Of a stretch of DNA of 64,000 nt, positions 26,320 to 38,953 are shown one piece after another. The position numbers and the translations under genes were made by a program. Under the pieces are notes generated by a model, which worked only from the letters and a program-made list of their open reading frames with translations, was not told where the DNA came from and did not search any database. Origin of the DNA: Bugula neritina (Eukaryota > Bryozoa > Gymnolaemata > Cheilostomatida > Bugulidae). Where the stretch lies: the NCBI GenBank assembly GCA_964035545.1, contig OZ037768.1:11426741-11490740 (forward strand), in the 5' to 3' direction. Within the stretch, counting starts at the first letter, position 1. Every line of letters starts with the position of its first letter.

Positions 26320-29300
26320 GGCTAAATAGTAGTGTAAGTGTTACCTGCAATAATTATCACTCTAACTTTTCTTTCAGTATGGGTATTAGTATTATAAGTA
26401 TAGCTTGTTTCGTGAGCAGGAATTTTATCTTAGAATAAAATTACTTATAGTTTTAGTTTATACATACATTCGTACTTAGATTAGTGAATTACATTCACTT
26501 TCAGATCCTAGCTTATCATAAGATTAAGGGTAGCCTATACACCCATAATAATTAGTAGTATTATTATTCCGTAAAGCTTGGCATTCTCTTTTGCAATATT
26601 TTGGTTGTATTAGTATAAGTATTACTATTTAAAACGTGCACTACACCGTACACTCATACAGGTACTAGCTGTTAGTGTTTATAATCATACAAGCGGAGTA
26701 TCAGTGATAACGAGTTGATTACACTTGCAGGTTTGTCTGTTAAAGAAATTAAGCATGAGAGACAGTTCTTTGTTTTGAACTGATTCAACCCTCTCAATCA
26801 AAATACCACGTAAATGTGAAGTATTAGTATGGCACCAATATAGTGAATATAAAATGGTGTAACTATATAAATAAAATTATGTAATACTGACAAAACTTTT
26901 AGAGATTTCCTCTATGACTATTATTTAGTTATACATTAATTTTTAATTTCCAGTACACCCATGGCCATAGTGATGGAGTATTTGTTGCGAGCAGCTAACA
27001 ACCATCCAATATTTTCATATTTTAGAAATGTTCTCTTCTTTTTATTTGCTTTCTTAGAAGATTATTTCAATTTCAAGTTAAAAACTGTTGGGACTAATTC
27101 TATTCACTTGCTACAGATTTGAACTTCTTAATGCAGCTGGCATCTATTCATTCCAAACTCAATGGCTAATTACAAATCTAACTCTCTCACCGAGAATAAC
27201 TTTCCGTAAACACGCTTTGCTACCTCCAGCTAGATTATTGATCTTAAGGGAATAGTTACTAATTTTATAATTCTGGCCAAGTAACGTTGGAAATACTAAG
27301 CAAGTTGGATTTACTAACTAGCCGGTGTGACATTTATGATCTTGCTCAGAAATCTGGAGCCAATTCACAATAAAATGTTCCTTCAATCGCCAACAATCAG
27401 TAATCATTACAATCATTACCTTTGAGGCAGCAGGAAATGGCTGGTGTAAACAACTAAAATGTTGTAACTAATTTCTCCCCCAACAATTATGCCAGTATTC
27501 TAATGCAAATTAATACATTAAGCAGCAACACCAAATCTTGCCAATTTTCACAAGCTATGCTGACTTTTTTCCTAATTCAATCAATAGCAGTACTTCCTAC
27601 TGTCTGCTAAAGGGTACATGAATTTGCTTTGAATCATCAGGTGAAGAATTTGACCTTTTAAACTTGCCAACAAAACAACCACCCTAGTGGCAGCATTGTT
27701 AGGCTGAGCTGGTTTTAGTAGATGGGTGTACTGTAACACAGCTCATTATTTTAAAGAAACGCAGCAGTAGTAACGCCTACTTTCTGTCAGTACACCTCTC
27801 TTATAGCTGTAAGTTTAGAATTTAGATTATATCTCAGTAGGTAGTGATAACTTAGCAGTTAGTTCTACTAATACATATTGAAATTTTAACTGATGGCAAA
27901 CCTTTGTATGGTCATTTTTGTTTTTTATTGGATAACATTTTCAGCCCTTCCCTGATTTGTATGATTTCATATTTGTTTCTCACAAGAAGTAATTGTGAGG
28001 CATTAAGAAGGGCCTTTGTTGGTCAGTTATATATGGCTTTTGTTGGAGTGTAGCTTAGTCTTGGATGTTGTGTGTATTTATTGGTGTGCCTGATGAATAG
28101 TTGAGCCACAGTGGCTCCATGCTCTTTACAAAAACCTTCAGTTATTGTGGTTAAATAGACATTTCCCAATAGCAACATGGCTTAAATGCATGCAAACAGC
28201 TTCATTGAATCCATACTTGAAAAAATCTCTAATCCTTCGTAAGTATGTAAACATGGGCTCACGATACTACTCTAAATACTTGTGAAGTAATTTTGCATCT
28301 TAATTAAAAATTGTTTCTAAGCTATAATATTATGTACATTTGTCACTATTTCTCATTTTGCTAAATTATCTTTTATATAAAATAGCATCATAAATCAGCC
28401 ATTATTACATTTTACAGGTATTAGCTGTATGGTTGTACGCCTCTCTTGATATTTCTTCTTTATTACACTGCCTGCCTGTTCTCCGCTCATAGTTATGTTG
28501 ACTTCTGCGTGTTTCAAGCTTATCTTTATTGATTTATTTCTTTATAATAAGATGGAACAGCTGCTATAGATGATGTAGTGTTGGATCCTTAAGTTATTAT
28601 CTATTGTAAGGTTAAGCAAACTAATGCAATTATTACTCTTCAGTAAGCAAGGACTAGCAAGAACTCCATAGGCATATACTAGTTGTCAAATCATTCAAGG
28701 GAATTATTTTTTAGTGTCATTGAAGTTCAACTTTAGCCCAGAGACCTTTGATAATTGCACTATGAACCATAAATGTCTCATTAAAATTCAAATTTGCTTT
28801 ACATGGTTGATGAAAAATCCCAGGAAGTTTGATGAGCTAAGTGCGTGCTCTTGCATAACTAATAGTAAGCTTTTCTACTTGCATCCTTTATGATGAATGC
28901 TTGTCGTGATTTGGTAGTCTCCCATGGTTTCAGTAGCGAAGCAGCGAATGACTGACATCTTCATCTGCTTTCTATTTCAACGTAGTCATACTATTTTACT
29001 GAGTCCAGCTGTGAATAAACGAATTTCTAAAGATACAATAGCAAACGTGTTGAATAGATTTCAGTTACTATTGAATTGTCATCACAAACTGTTGGTTGGT
29101 TACACATTCCTAAGACCTAATGTAGGATTTTTTTTGTTGATGTTTACTCATTTAAATTTAAACTAGCAATCTTTCTTTGAAATTGGCTTACAAAACAACA
29201 CTATTCAAAACACTGTTAACCCCTTAGATGTAAATAAATTTCTCCGTTTTTCTGCGTAGGTGTAGCATGTACACTTACGTATTATTCCTATAAAGTTTAG

Positions 29301-32279
29301 TCTCCTCTAGAAACTAAAGAATGTTTATAGAGAAGAGAGTCAGCCTTTTTGTCTACATTTTGTTGTTTCTATCGTGTTATCTCATTGTAAAGTAAACTGT
29401 ATTCTGCTGTCTATGTAAATGCAGTTTTCTTCCCAATGGTTAAATAATGAAATAACATTTCCTCTTTTTTATTTTTCATTGTTTTACAGTTTATCTTGTC
29501 CTGGACAGTTGTCTGAATGGCTTCCCTCCGCAACCTTTGTCTTCATTTTTGTTGGCCCTCAACATAAATTAGGTACTTGATAAAAATCTGAAAAGCCAAT
29601 ACTAGGTTGGCCATAGCTCTAAGCATTGTTTGACTAGATTTGTTAGGTTACTAGACAATTAATTGTGAGATAGATGTTGCTAACAACCGAGTATTTCCCC
29701 CTTAGAAGAGTGTGGGTTGTATTGATTAGTTTACACAGCTAGATAATAACTTGACAACTCACAAACTACAATAATATAATTAATGCCTGTTTCAAGTAGT
29801 TCAGAAAGCAGGTGTGAAAAGTTGTTAATTTGCAAACTGTAACATTGCCCGTAGAAAAATATACATTACATTATTACAGATAATATATCAAATATCCCAT
29901 GCTAGTTCTTTGCTTGAGCTTCTCTCATATTATGTTATACTTCAAGTATGTATCTAATTTGCTGCCTAGTATGCTGCTGAGTGGTCATGTGCTAGCATTG
30001 AGTTACTTCGTAAACATGTCATACTAATTGACTGCATTTTGTTGAAGCTCGTGAGATTCCTGCTGCATATTCAACAACTACTAGCAGTGATATTGGTTGC
30101 ATCAGGACTCATAAATACAAATAACTGTAAGTGCTAGGTATAATATAAAGCAGTTCTTTGTCAATATGACTCATCTCATACATTTTTAATTAGTTGTGTT
30201 ACATTATAGGTGTGGAGTATATACATGTAATGTTGCTGTGGCAGAGGATGTTAACTGTGAACATGCTAATGGCATATATTATGTTATTATGGCCAAGTGT
30301 CAGTTATTGTCAAGCTGATCTACAGGCTTGACAGAGGTGCTATCATAAGAAGGGAAATGGGATGCATTTTGAAATATCAACAAATTTTATAATTGGATTG
30401 GATAAATAACTTTTCAGGTAAGATTGTAACAATCCAGGACTCTAAGTGTCTCTGCACTAAGAATGATGGCTGCCATAGGCTGTAGGCAATGGTAACAGCT
30501 AATAAGGTTAGTGTCAACTTTAAGTCATCCACTAAGCTATTGATTTGCTGTCCACCACCACAAGTTGCTGACTACTTGAATAAATTACTTTGGGCTATGC
30601 TATATATATTCCTACTCTGCTCCAAGCAGCAGTTGTCAGCTTGACATCGCGACTCCTACATTGAAATATTCTCATTATTGCTGCTCGGATATATTTTATC
30701 TTCATTGATAATCGACAATGCCAGCGTGCTTGGTGTAGCCATGTCAACGCCAATAACATACTCACTTTATCTGGATTCTAAGAGCCATTTTCTCAGATAA
30801 TTATTCTATTAAACTGTCATCTTCAATTGAAAAATGATGCATTGTGTAGATATTAGTTTGTAGTAAAAAGCATATGAAATTCTCATGGAAGAGCTGATGG
30901 AGATCTGATTACCCTTGAAGTAGTTGCGAATTGTCTCTTGTTGAAGATTGCTGAGTAGATTTTCATACTATTGGACTTGTGGTGGAGCAACTGGGAGCAC
31001 TTGCAGTTAGTCAATGAGTAACAATGACCTAGTGAAGATGGTGTTAATTAAATTTAGTCGGGGTAAGTAATTCAACTTTTGATTTCAATTTGTATTCTTT
31101 AAGAAGTAGTTAATTTAGAACTTTTCTAGGCTAAGATCAGGGGAAGTAATCACTTCTTTGTGTTTAAAAGAAAGTGCTAGCATTCTATGATAGTGTAGTT
31201 AATTTGTGGCTCAGTTGGTGGCAGTGTTGAATGGTTTGTGGTTAAGGTTTTGGCGCTAATTTTTTGTAGAGCATGTCAATGGGTATTGTTTGTTTAATAC
31301 TTGTGTATACCTAAGGTTATTGTATTGAAGAAGGGCCAATTGTATCAATGAACTATTAGTTCCATTGTTCCACTAGATACAGTTTATCATTCAACATGGC
31401 CGACCATACTTGTTGGCTTGACTAACCAGCCTGATTTCTGGCTCAACCTTTGTTTGCTTCTTGGGTGAGCAAGAATTCAGGTGGGCTTGTTAGCTGTACA
31501 CATAACCAATGGAATATTGCAGCTAACTCAGCTGTAGATGGATAAACATAGTTACTGTGCGACAAAGAGTAAAAATAGTGACATCAAACTTGTACCAGGA
31601 GTTGAAATTTGCATCATTAATTGACTAATTTCCAAATAACAGGTTTTCAGCTTTGTTAATAGCCACATTGTCAAGAGTATGTGGGAAGTTATATAGCAGT
31701 CTGTTTAAACTCAAATTGGCAATGGTAGTTTTTGTCTTTTCTCTCACACCTTAATCTTTGATCAACCCTGAAATATATGTTGTTGAGCAAAGTTTCAGGT
31801 GTAAGGGATTAGATTTTCAAAATACACCCAATTACTTGGCTTCTTTCTGCACAGTTTGGCCACCATGAAGTGGAGCACTAGCCAAGTTAACTTGATGTCT
31901 GATTTCTTGATCAACCCCTATTTGATGAGGGTGAGCAAGGATTCAGGTGTGCAGATAATTGGCATCCAATACTCAAATTTGGAAGTTGAGGTGTCAGGAT
32001 GCTGTCTTCACGTCTCAGACTACGTGACGAGGTGTGCGGGCCTTCTATCAGGCTGTGATACTTTACTAGCAATAGTTGTGTCACCTAGTGTTTTAATGCT
32101 AAATGATGGCAATTTTATTCTATCTTCTATTATTTTGTATTGAATTTTATTGAATGGCTGAAATCTCTTGAGAAATGAAGTAAACTTTTACTATCAATAA
32201 TCTAAGTCTCCGGGTGTGTTTATACTTTTGTTGAAAAGAATACAGAGTTTCACTTAATTTCACTTAATTTCACCTCTTT
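26320..32279. other. Interval without confirmed genes; possible non-coding transcription
   Basis: Several GC-richer patches (28925-29120, 30420-30500, 31850-32110) have splice-like signals but no recognisable protein. If the 26.2-kb leader exon is real, these are the places its later exons would be sought. Three degenerate copies of a 55-60 bp unit occur at about 31432-31490, 31751-31802 and 31900-31960. Confidence 0.4.
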
Positions 32280-32346
32280 ATAGGTTACTAAAATAACCAG
32301 CCACCCACACAGGATCACGGGTGAAAGGTGACATAGGCTACTAAAA
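32280..32346 (+). mobile_element. Dwarf (39-bp) RTE LINE 3'-end insertion with 14-bp target duplication
   Basis: The insert 32294-32332 contains CCACCCACACAGGATCACGG and GTGAAAGGTG, matching the last ~50 bp of the LINE at 20582-21371 (CACCCGTACAGGACTACGA...GTGAAAGGTG). It is flanked by ATAGGTTACTAAAA (32280-32293) and ATAGGCTACTAAAA (32333-32346), a 14-bp duplication with one mismatch. Confidence 0.75.
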
Positions 32347-32349
32347 CAT

Positions 32350-35300
32350 ATTGAAATCATTTTGATGAGGAAAATCAATTTCTAGTAGTAAAATATGACT
32401 TGGGCAATTGCTATTTGATGTCCTTTGAAAACATATTTCTCCAAAGTCAACTGGTAAAAGCAATAACTGAGAATGGCAGCTGATAGGATTATCAAGTTTA
32501 AGGTGTTCCTTGAATCATTAATCTTTATTATAGTAAGTTATCTAATTCTAAAGGTAATAATTTAGTGCCAATATTTGACCCTTTTACTATTCTACAGACA
32601 CAGAAAGTTATGACTAGACAATAAATTTAATGAGTGGCTTAAATTATAATGCAGGGCTTGTCAGTGAAATTCACAACTCTGTCAAATTGAATTTTTGGCT
32701 AAAAATTTCGAAGGGATAAACTCACTTTTCATCATGTTAGAAATGCTGCATCCCATACTGTAATTTTTTAAAAAAAAATCAGTAAAAAATTCATCTTTTA
32801 GATATCGGTTTTAACCTTTGTCAACTCACTACACATTTCACTTAAATTGGCAAAAGATTACCCATTTGTCATTCTAGAGTATTCCAACATCAATGCACCA
32901 CTGCTTTGTTCAAACATCCTACAGTAGTACATCTGTTCATCTTGATAGAATGCCCTACTTTTCTTATTATTATTGATTATTGAATTTTCTTTCACATACA
33001 CTCTTAGAGTCTATTAATATTAATTTTACCATTATGTAATGGTGTGACAAATGTAGGGTAATATTCTTCTCTGGCTCATATTATTTTAAAAAATTGTAAT
33101 AAACAACTAAGTTCTACATTGCAGAAAAGGCACGGCATACTGCAATATGTGGATAGATCCTACTGTACTCGTACAAATGTAGCTTTCGAATTTATAACAT
33201 TTACGCTGTAAGTGCATAAAGACTATTTTCACTTGACTCAGATTTCTAATATCTAGCATTTTAAATTCATGAAAATTATTTCTACATGTATTGAAGGGAA
33301 CCAGACTGAAGCTGTGTGTTTTCACTGCCATGACAAACATATTGGAATTGTACGATATATGACAATAGGTCATTAACAGCATGGGATAGTTCTGCTATGT
33401 TTATAGATTATCCGAAGAGTAAAATGCATTAATTCCAACTGCATAGCTACAGAAACATATTATTATGCAACTTAAACTAATTAAACAAATTACGTTTAAG
33501 TGAATTTCACTATTGATAAGAGCATTGAAATTGCCTACAATTTGAAAATAATGGCATCTGCTGTATATGCTTGTGCCAGTAAAATTAGAAAAGTAGTTAG
33601 TTATGTTTTATAGTCTAATATAAGTCCTAGAAAAACGAGAAAACACTCAATTTCAAAACGTGTTATTTATAATATTGTGGCAGTTGCTTAATACAGGTTA
33701 AAATATTAATTTCTGATTAATGCATGGACACCATTAATGTCATTTCTTAGCTTGAATGGTCAGCCATAACATGCTTAATCTTAATCAAACAATATCTATT
33801 AGTTATAGTCAACTAGCTTTATAATGCTTTATCTCATGTTTGTTTGAATAACAACATAATAGAATAATTATATTAAACTATGGTCACCAACATCTGCCCA
33901 TACTCACCACTTAGCTTGTGATTTTAAAGATTTTGTCTATGAAATATGTCAATATTGTACAACACTTCTCAAGTCTAATGCAATTTATGTGTTAGGGTAT
34001 TAGAGTTTAGAAATTCTTGAAACAGTGACAAATTTGTTCACAATGAGTGAGATGAGACTGGAACAATTAAATCTGCACTTGATATGAAGACAATGCCATG
34101 TGTCGTAGATGTCAAGTTGGGAAATATTTTTCCTAAATGATGGGAATGCAGTCTCTTGTTGAGAGGACAACTCTTAGTAAACTCAGATCTTTTTATAGTT
34201 ATTTATAATACATAGTATTAAGGATATAAATAACTTATAAATTGGAAAGAGCAAAAAATGAGCTCAAGTGCTAAATATATAAATATCCAAAACTGCTGCC
34301 AAATCATGATAAAGCAAGAGTGAGTTTTACAGGAAACAACTTCACTCTTTCTACACTCCGTCATTTCTCTCATCTATCCCTTGCATAAAATTCCCTGTGA
34401 ATGTTGTACTAATTAAATATCAGCAAATTGTTGCTTAAGCTTAAAACTATTTGCTTTTAGTGCAATTTGAAAAAAAAGGATAAAAAAAATTTGTTGATGG
34501 AAGTTTAGTTTTTTCAATTTATAATCTAGTGTTGAGAATTAGCAATTTAGTGAGCTAGGAGACAAATTAAAAGCATTTTCAACTGACATTATGATGGTTG
34601 AGAATTAAGCTAATAATAAGTGGAGCCTTTATGGCAATAATTTAAAAGTGGGTTGGCATTTTCAAGTAAAGACTTATAATATTAATATGCCTGATTTAGT
34701 TGAAGAGAAACACGAAACCTCTTGAAGAGTTTTCAAAACTCACATGTTCTGAAGAACTCAATAAAAGTAATATTGATTGCTGCACCCTTCTATTTAAGCA
34801 GTATATGATACTTACGTTAGTTAGTGTTTAAAACATTACAATTTGCTGCTCTGAAGAGATTACAACAAATTTCAATGAGATGAGTTTACAATTTATGTGC
34901 GTCTTAGTCCAGCAATGTGCGAAACAGAAATTTTTTTTAGATACTCATTGCGAATTCATTTGCTCAAATAGCTAAGATATTTGGTTTAAATGTAGGAGAC
35001 AGAAAATATTTCAAGTATAAGAAGCATGAAACTGTTAATAATGTCCTCACACCAAGTGCCGGTTTAATACATACAATTATTATTGCCTCATATTACTCAA
35101 TAGGAACAAATTTGTCTCTCTTTTCAAGAATATTTAAAATCTAATGTCATATGAATTTGCTACTATTTATTTTAGTTAGTAGATTAATTGTAGCCTTCGA
35201 AATGTAAAAGGGTTTTTTAATTTGTCTTATAGTCTGTCTGTCATAGTCTGTCTTGTAGATGAGAAAATTGGCTTATATTGTGCACATGACATGCTAAAGG

Positions 35301-38300
35301 TCACTTATAGCTAACTGGTAATGTCAAGACGATCAAATTTAAGCTACAATTACTCTTGTGAAGACTATGCTGACAACTATAACAAATGACATATTTTTAT
35401 AATTCATGATATAATTTCTTTTATATAAAATAAAATAGTTTGCAATGTATTGTTTGTTGTCAAAGAAATGCAGTAAATTCATTTTATGTTGCTAATTCCA
35501 CTTACATTAACTCATCTACAATTTTCCTAACCTCTTCAAATGGAATCATTCAGGACTTTAAACTAGATTTTATTTGAAATTTTAGTTCAAAATTTATATA
35601 TTAAATATTAAACTGTAAACACAAACACTAATCAACCTTCTCTCTATAGCAATATCTGTCTTTAAAAAAGCCATTTCACAAAAGTAAATCACTACATTTT
35701 AGCATGATGGAAATCGGAGTGTGCTTACAAATGTTAAAATATATGTTCGGCAAGCTTGATTATGCAGTGTGACATTGATTTCTAACAACAGCACAGCTGC
35801 CATGTAAACCTAACTTGTTTATTGAAAGTTTTGTGTGCTTGGCACTAATGTGCTATAATCATTAACAAAACTTTAATGAGCACAAATTCTTCTAATGCCT
35901 TATAATAGTTTAATAATAAGAAATGTTGCTTACCTAACATACACGACACACACTAACACATTTTTGAATTTTATAAAAAATTAGGCTGTGTGTTTAGCCT
36001 ATATATTTTTAAAGCTTTTCTATGACTGCCAGTATTTTAACGAAGTGAGTCCAACGGTCATTAATATGAGTAAATTATTTGCTGAAAACTTGCTACATAA
36101 CTCATTGTCTCAATTGAAGATTTGCAAGTTGATTATACAACATAACTCAAGATATTGCTTGACTTGACTTAAACTTGGCTTGAAGTGCTTTTGCTTAGAC
36201 AGTGGCTTGACATGGCTTAGTTATCCATTGGATGGCTTGATTTGCTGTATTAGCATTTCTTACTCAACTTTGACACTTTGTTATAAAGATGATCAGCAGG
36301 TGCAATGAACTAATCAGCTAAAATAACGATTTTCTCAATTTTTTGTTAATTACTGTAGATTAAAGTTTTTACTATTAGGATTTAAAATTCAGGTTGAGAT
36401 TTTTACGTCATCACCCATACAGCCAGTAAACCTTAAAATTACTACACAATACATTTTAGTGGACGATATATGATCAGTAAGAACCAAAAGTTAGAGCCAG
36501 TAGTATACCAATGCAGGAAGTCGAGTCGATGAAATAACAAAACTAAGTAATCGTGTAACATTATTAGCTTTTAAAGTTTTGTCTGTAGTGAAATCAGAGA
36601 TTAAAAATTACATCAAAATGAAAAATATTTTCCATTGGTACAAACTAAATGTTACAAAGCATTTACTTGTAGACAATAGACATATACACAAGGATTATAA
36701 CATTTGAAGCCAATGCAGTATGCAAACCAACCCACCTTTCGTACAAACACCATTAAATTGTAGGACTATATAACTTTATATTTAAAAAAACTACATTTGC
36801 ATAATAATATGCTACAGAGTATATAGATAATGGCATAGTACAGTTTGTGTAAAGCACTATAACATAAGATATAACATATTTGGGGTGATTTTAGATCAAA
36901 ATCATTTTTAAAAAGTGCCTACACATTATTATTGTATTCATACAAAGGCAAATAAGTACCAAATACAAATACTTCAACCTCTCCTAATTACAATCCAATA
37001 CTTTATGTAATGTAACAGCTTTAATATTGCAATGTACACTTTAAAGCTTATACGAAATTAAAAAAATTCCAGCAGTACATAATACAAAGCTAAAATTAAA
37101 GTATCAGACTGACAGTACCATATAACAAATAGAAACATTTAATGGAAAATGTCAGGTTGATGGCAGTCAAATTTCAAGTCGAGCTGTTCATATACATTGT
37201 ATTGTCACTGACATTCTTGGCAAAGATGAAACAGAAGGCTTTATATATTAATTTTTTAACCTTGGCCACTTTGAAAGTCTCATAGGTAAATATTAATTAG
37301 CAATGTATAATAACTTGTAGGCGTTATTGCCTCCAGAAAAAATGCCAACTGCGGTTTTTCATCATTTAGGTTCCTCTAACATGCAAAGTAATTAATAATC
37401 ACGCAGGATAGGTGTAGAATTGTGACTTTTCAACGCTTTTCTAGCTCTACAGCACGTATTTATAGTGTTGAAAGTTTTTGTCTGTGAGCAAAGCTAATAC
37501 ACTCAAAACTAAAGCTAAAAGTTATAATCTTAGTAAAATTTTCATCTCTGCACATAACAAAATAAAACATATGATAGCAAACTGGAGCTTTTTGCTGCAG
37601 AATTTATAGTAAATGTAGAGTTGTCTATCCAGATATTCTTATATACTATTCAGGTTTTAGCCATTTTAAAAAGGCTGCAAAATATTGTTCCTGACCACAA
37701 ATACCACCACATCTTTATTTTTCTAATCAATGTATCTATGTGAAAGGCAATCTATTATTTTGTTACATTATATTATGTTAAAAGTGGCTTACATGCATTT
37801 TTAAGAACTATTCAGATATTTTATTTTACTACAATAATTGGCAAGTATAGTAAAATAATTTGCTTCAATTGTTAACAAAACGCAAGATAGGTGCTGGGCA
37901 CTATAGCCATATGGACCATAATAGTAGTATAACTTATTTACATTGAATAGCATAATTACACATGCATAGTTAAAAGTTTCGTAAATTACTATTTTACAAA
38001 CCTGAATAAGTTATACTAAATATAATTATCAAAAGAAAAACTTTCAATCAATAATAATATGTTATGGATGTTTATAGGCTTGAAAATGTAAACTTGTAAT
38101 GTAGTAAATTTATTACATCAAGAATATTCAGTTTCGCTTTAAACTATTTGGAGTTATCTAACCTCCAAGTTTGCTTAACTGGAGCTTGCAAATACAGTTA
38201 CACCGGCACTGGTAGCATACTCTAATGATGAAAATCATACTATATGTCAATTTTCAAACTGATTTTTGCTTAACAAGGTAAAATGACATTTTACGACAAC

Positions 38301-38950
38301 AATCAAGGGCTATATATTATAATCATCTATCTACTTACCTAGTAACTGGACACGGTTATATCATGTTAATTCTTTTATTTATATTGGTAGAGGTGACTAA
38401 ATTAAATGATAGTAGACATGGTAAGATAAACTAGCGGTTTTCTTTTTGATACAAGATGAAGTAACTTAACAAGAAACAATATGCGGAGTCTAAAGAATTA
38501 GACTCCGCATTGTTTAGACTGTGATCAATTTCTCTGAAAGTGTCTATTGGGGAAGCTGTTGGCGGAAAATCAAATATAAAACTACTACATTTCAAATTCA
38601 ATAGTTTAGATAATACGGATTTAAAGTAACAGTAAAATATTCTATATTTCGTTCTATTATAAAAAAATGGCATAATTAAAATTTTGAATCATACTGATTG
38701 TAATTGTCATAAGTCATTCGACATAGATCTTAAGATAAAAACTAAACTTTGCAAAGAAATTAGGTAAAAGTATTACAAAATAGTAAACTAATAAGAAAAC
38801 AATAGTGATATTCCCTATACATAAAGGTAAAAAAAATAAAATTTGATAAAATTACATTTTATCAGAATTAATATAAATGCATAGAATATTTTGATATAGA
38901 TACAATATATTACGATGTACAACAAAAATTTAAAGACCTGGGAAACCAAA
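32350..38950. other. Intergenic interval without supported genes
   Basis: AT-rich sequence with no recognisable protein or splice-flanked frame. It includes a degenerate array of GGCTTGA-like heptamers (about 36155-36245) and a 12-bp-arm hairpin at 38481-38510 downstream of the PPxY receptor gene. Confidence 0.55.
38481..38510. repeat. Short perfect inverted repeat (12-bp arms, 6-nt loop)
   Basis: ATGCGGAGTCTA, spacer AAGAAT, then TAGACTCCGCAT. It lies about 440 bp downstream of the stop codon of the minus-strand receptor gene ending at 38954, possibly inside its 3' UTR. No TSD or TIR element was recognised around it. Confidence 0.75.
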
Positions 38951-38953
38951 CAG

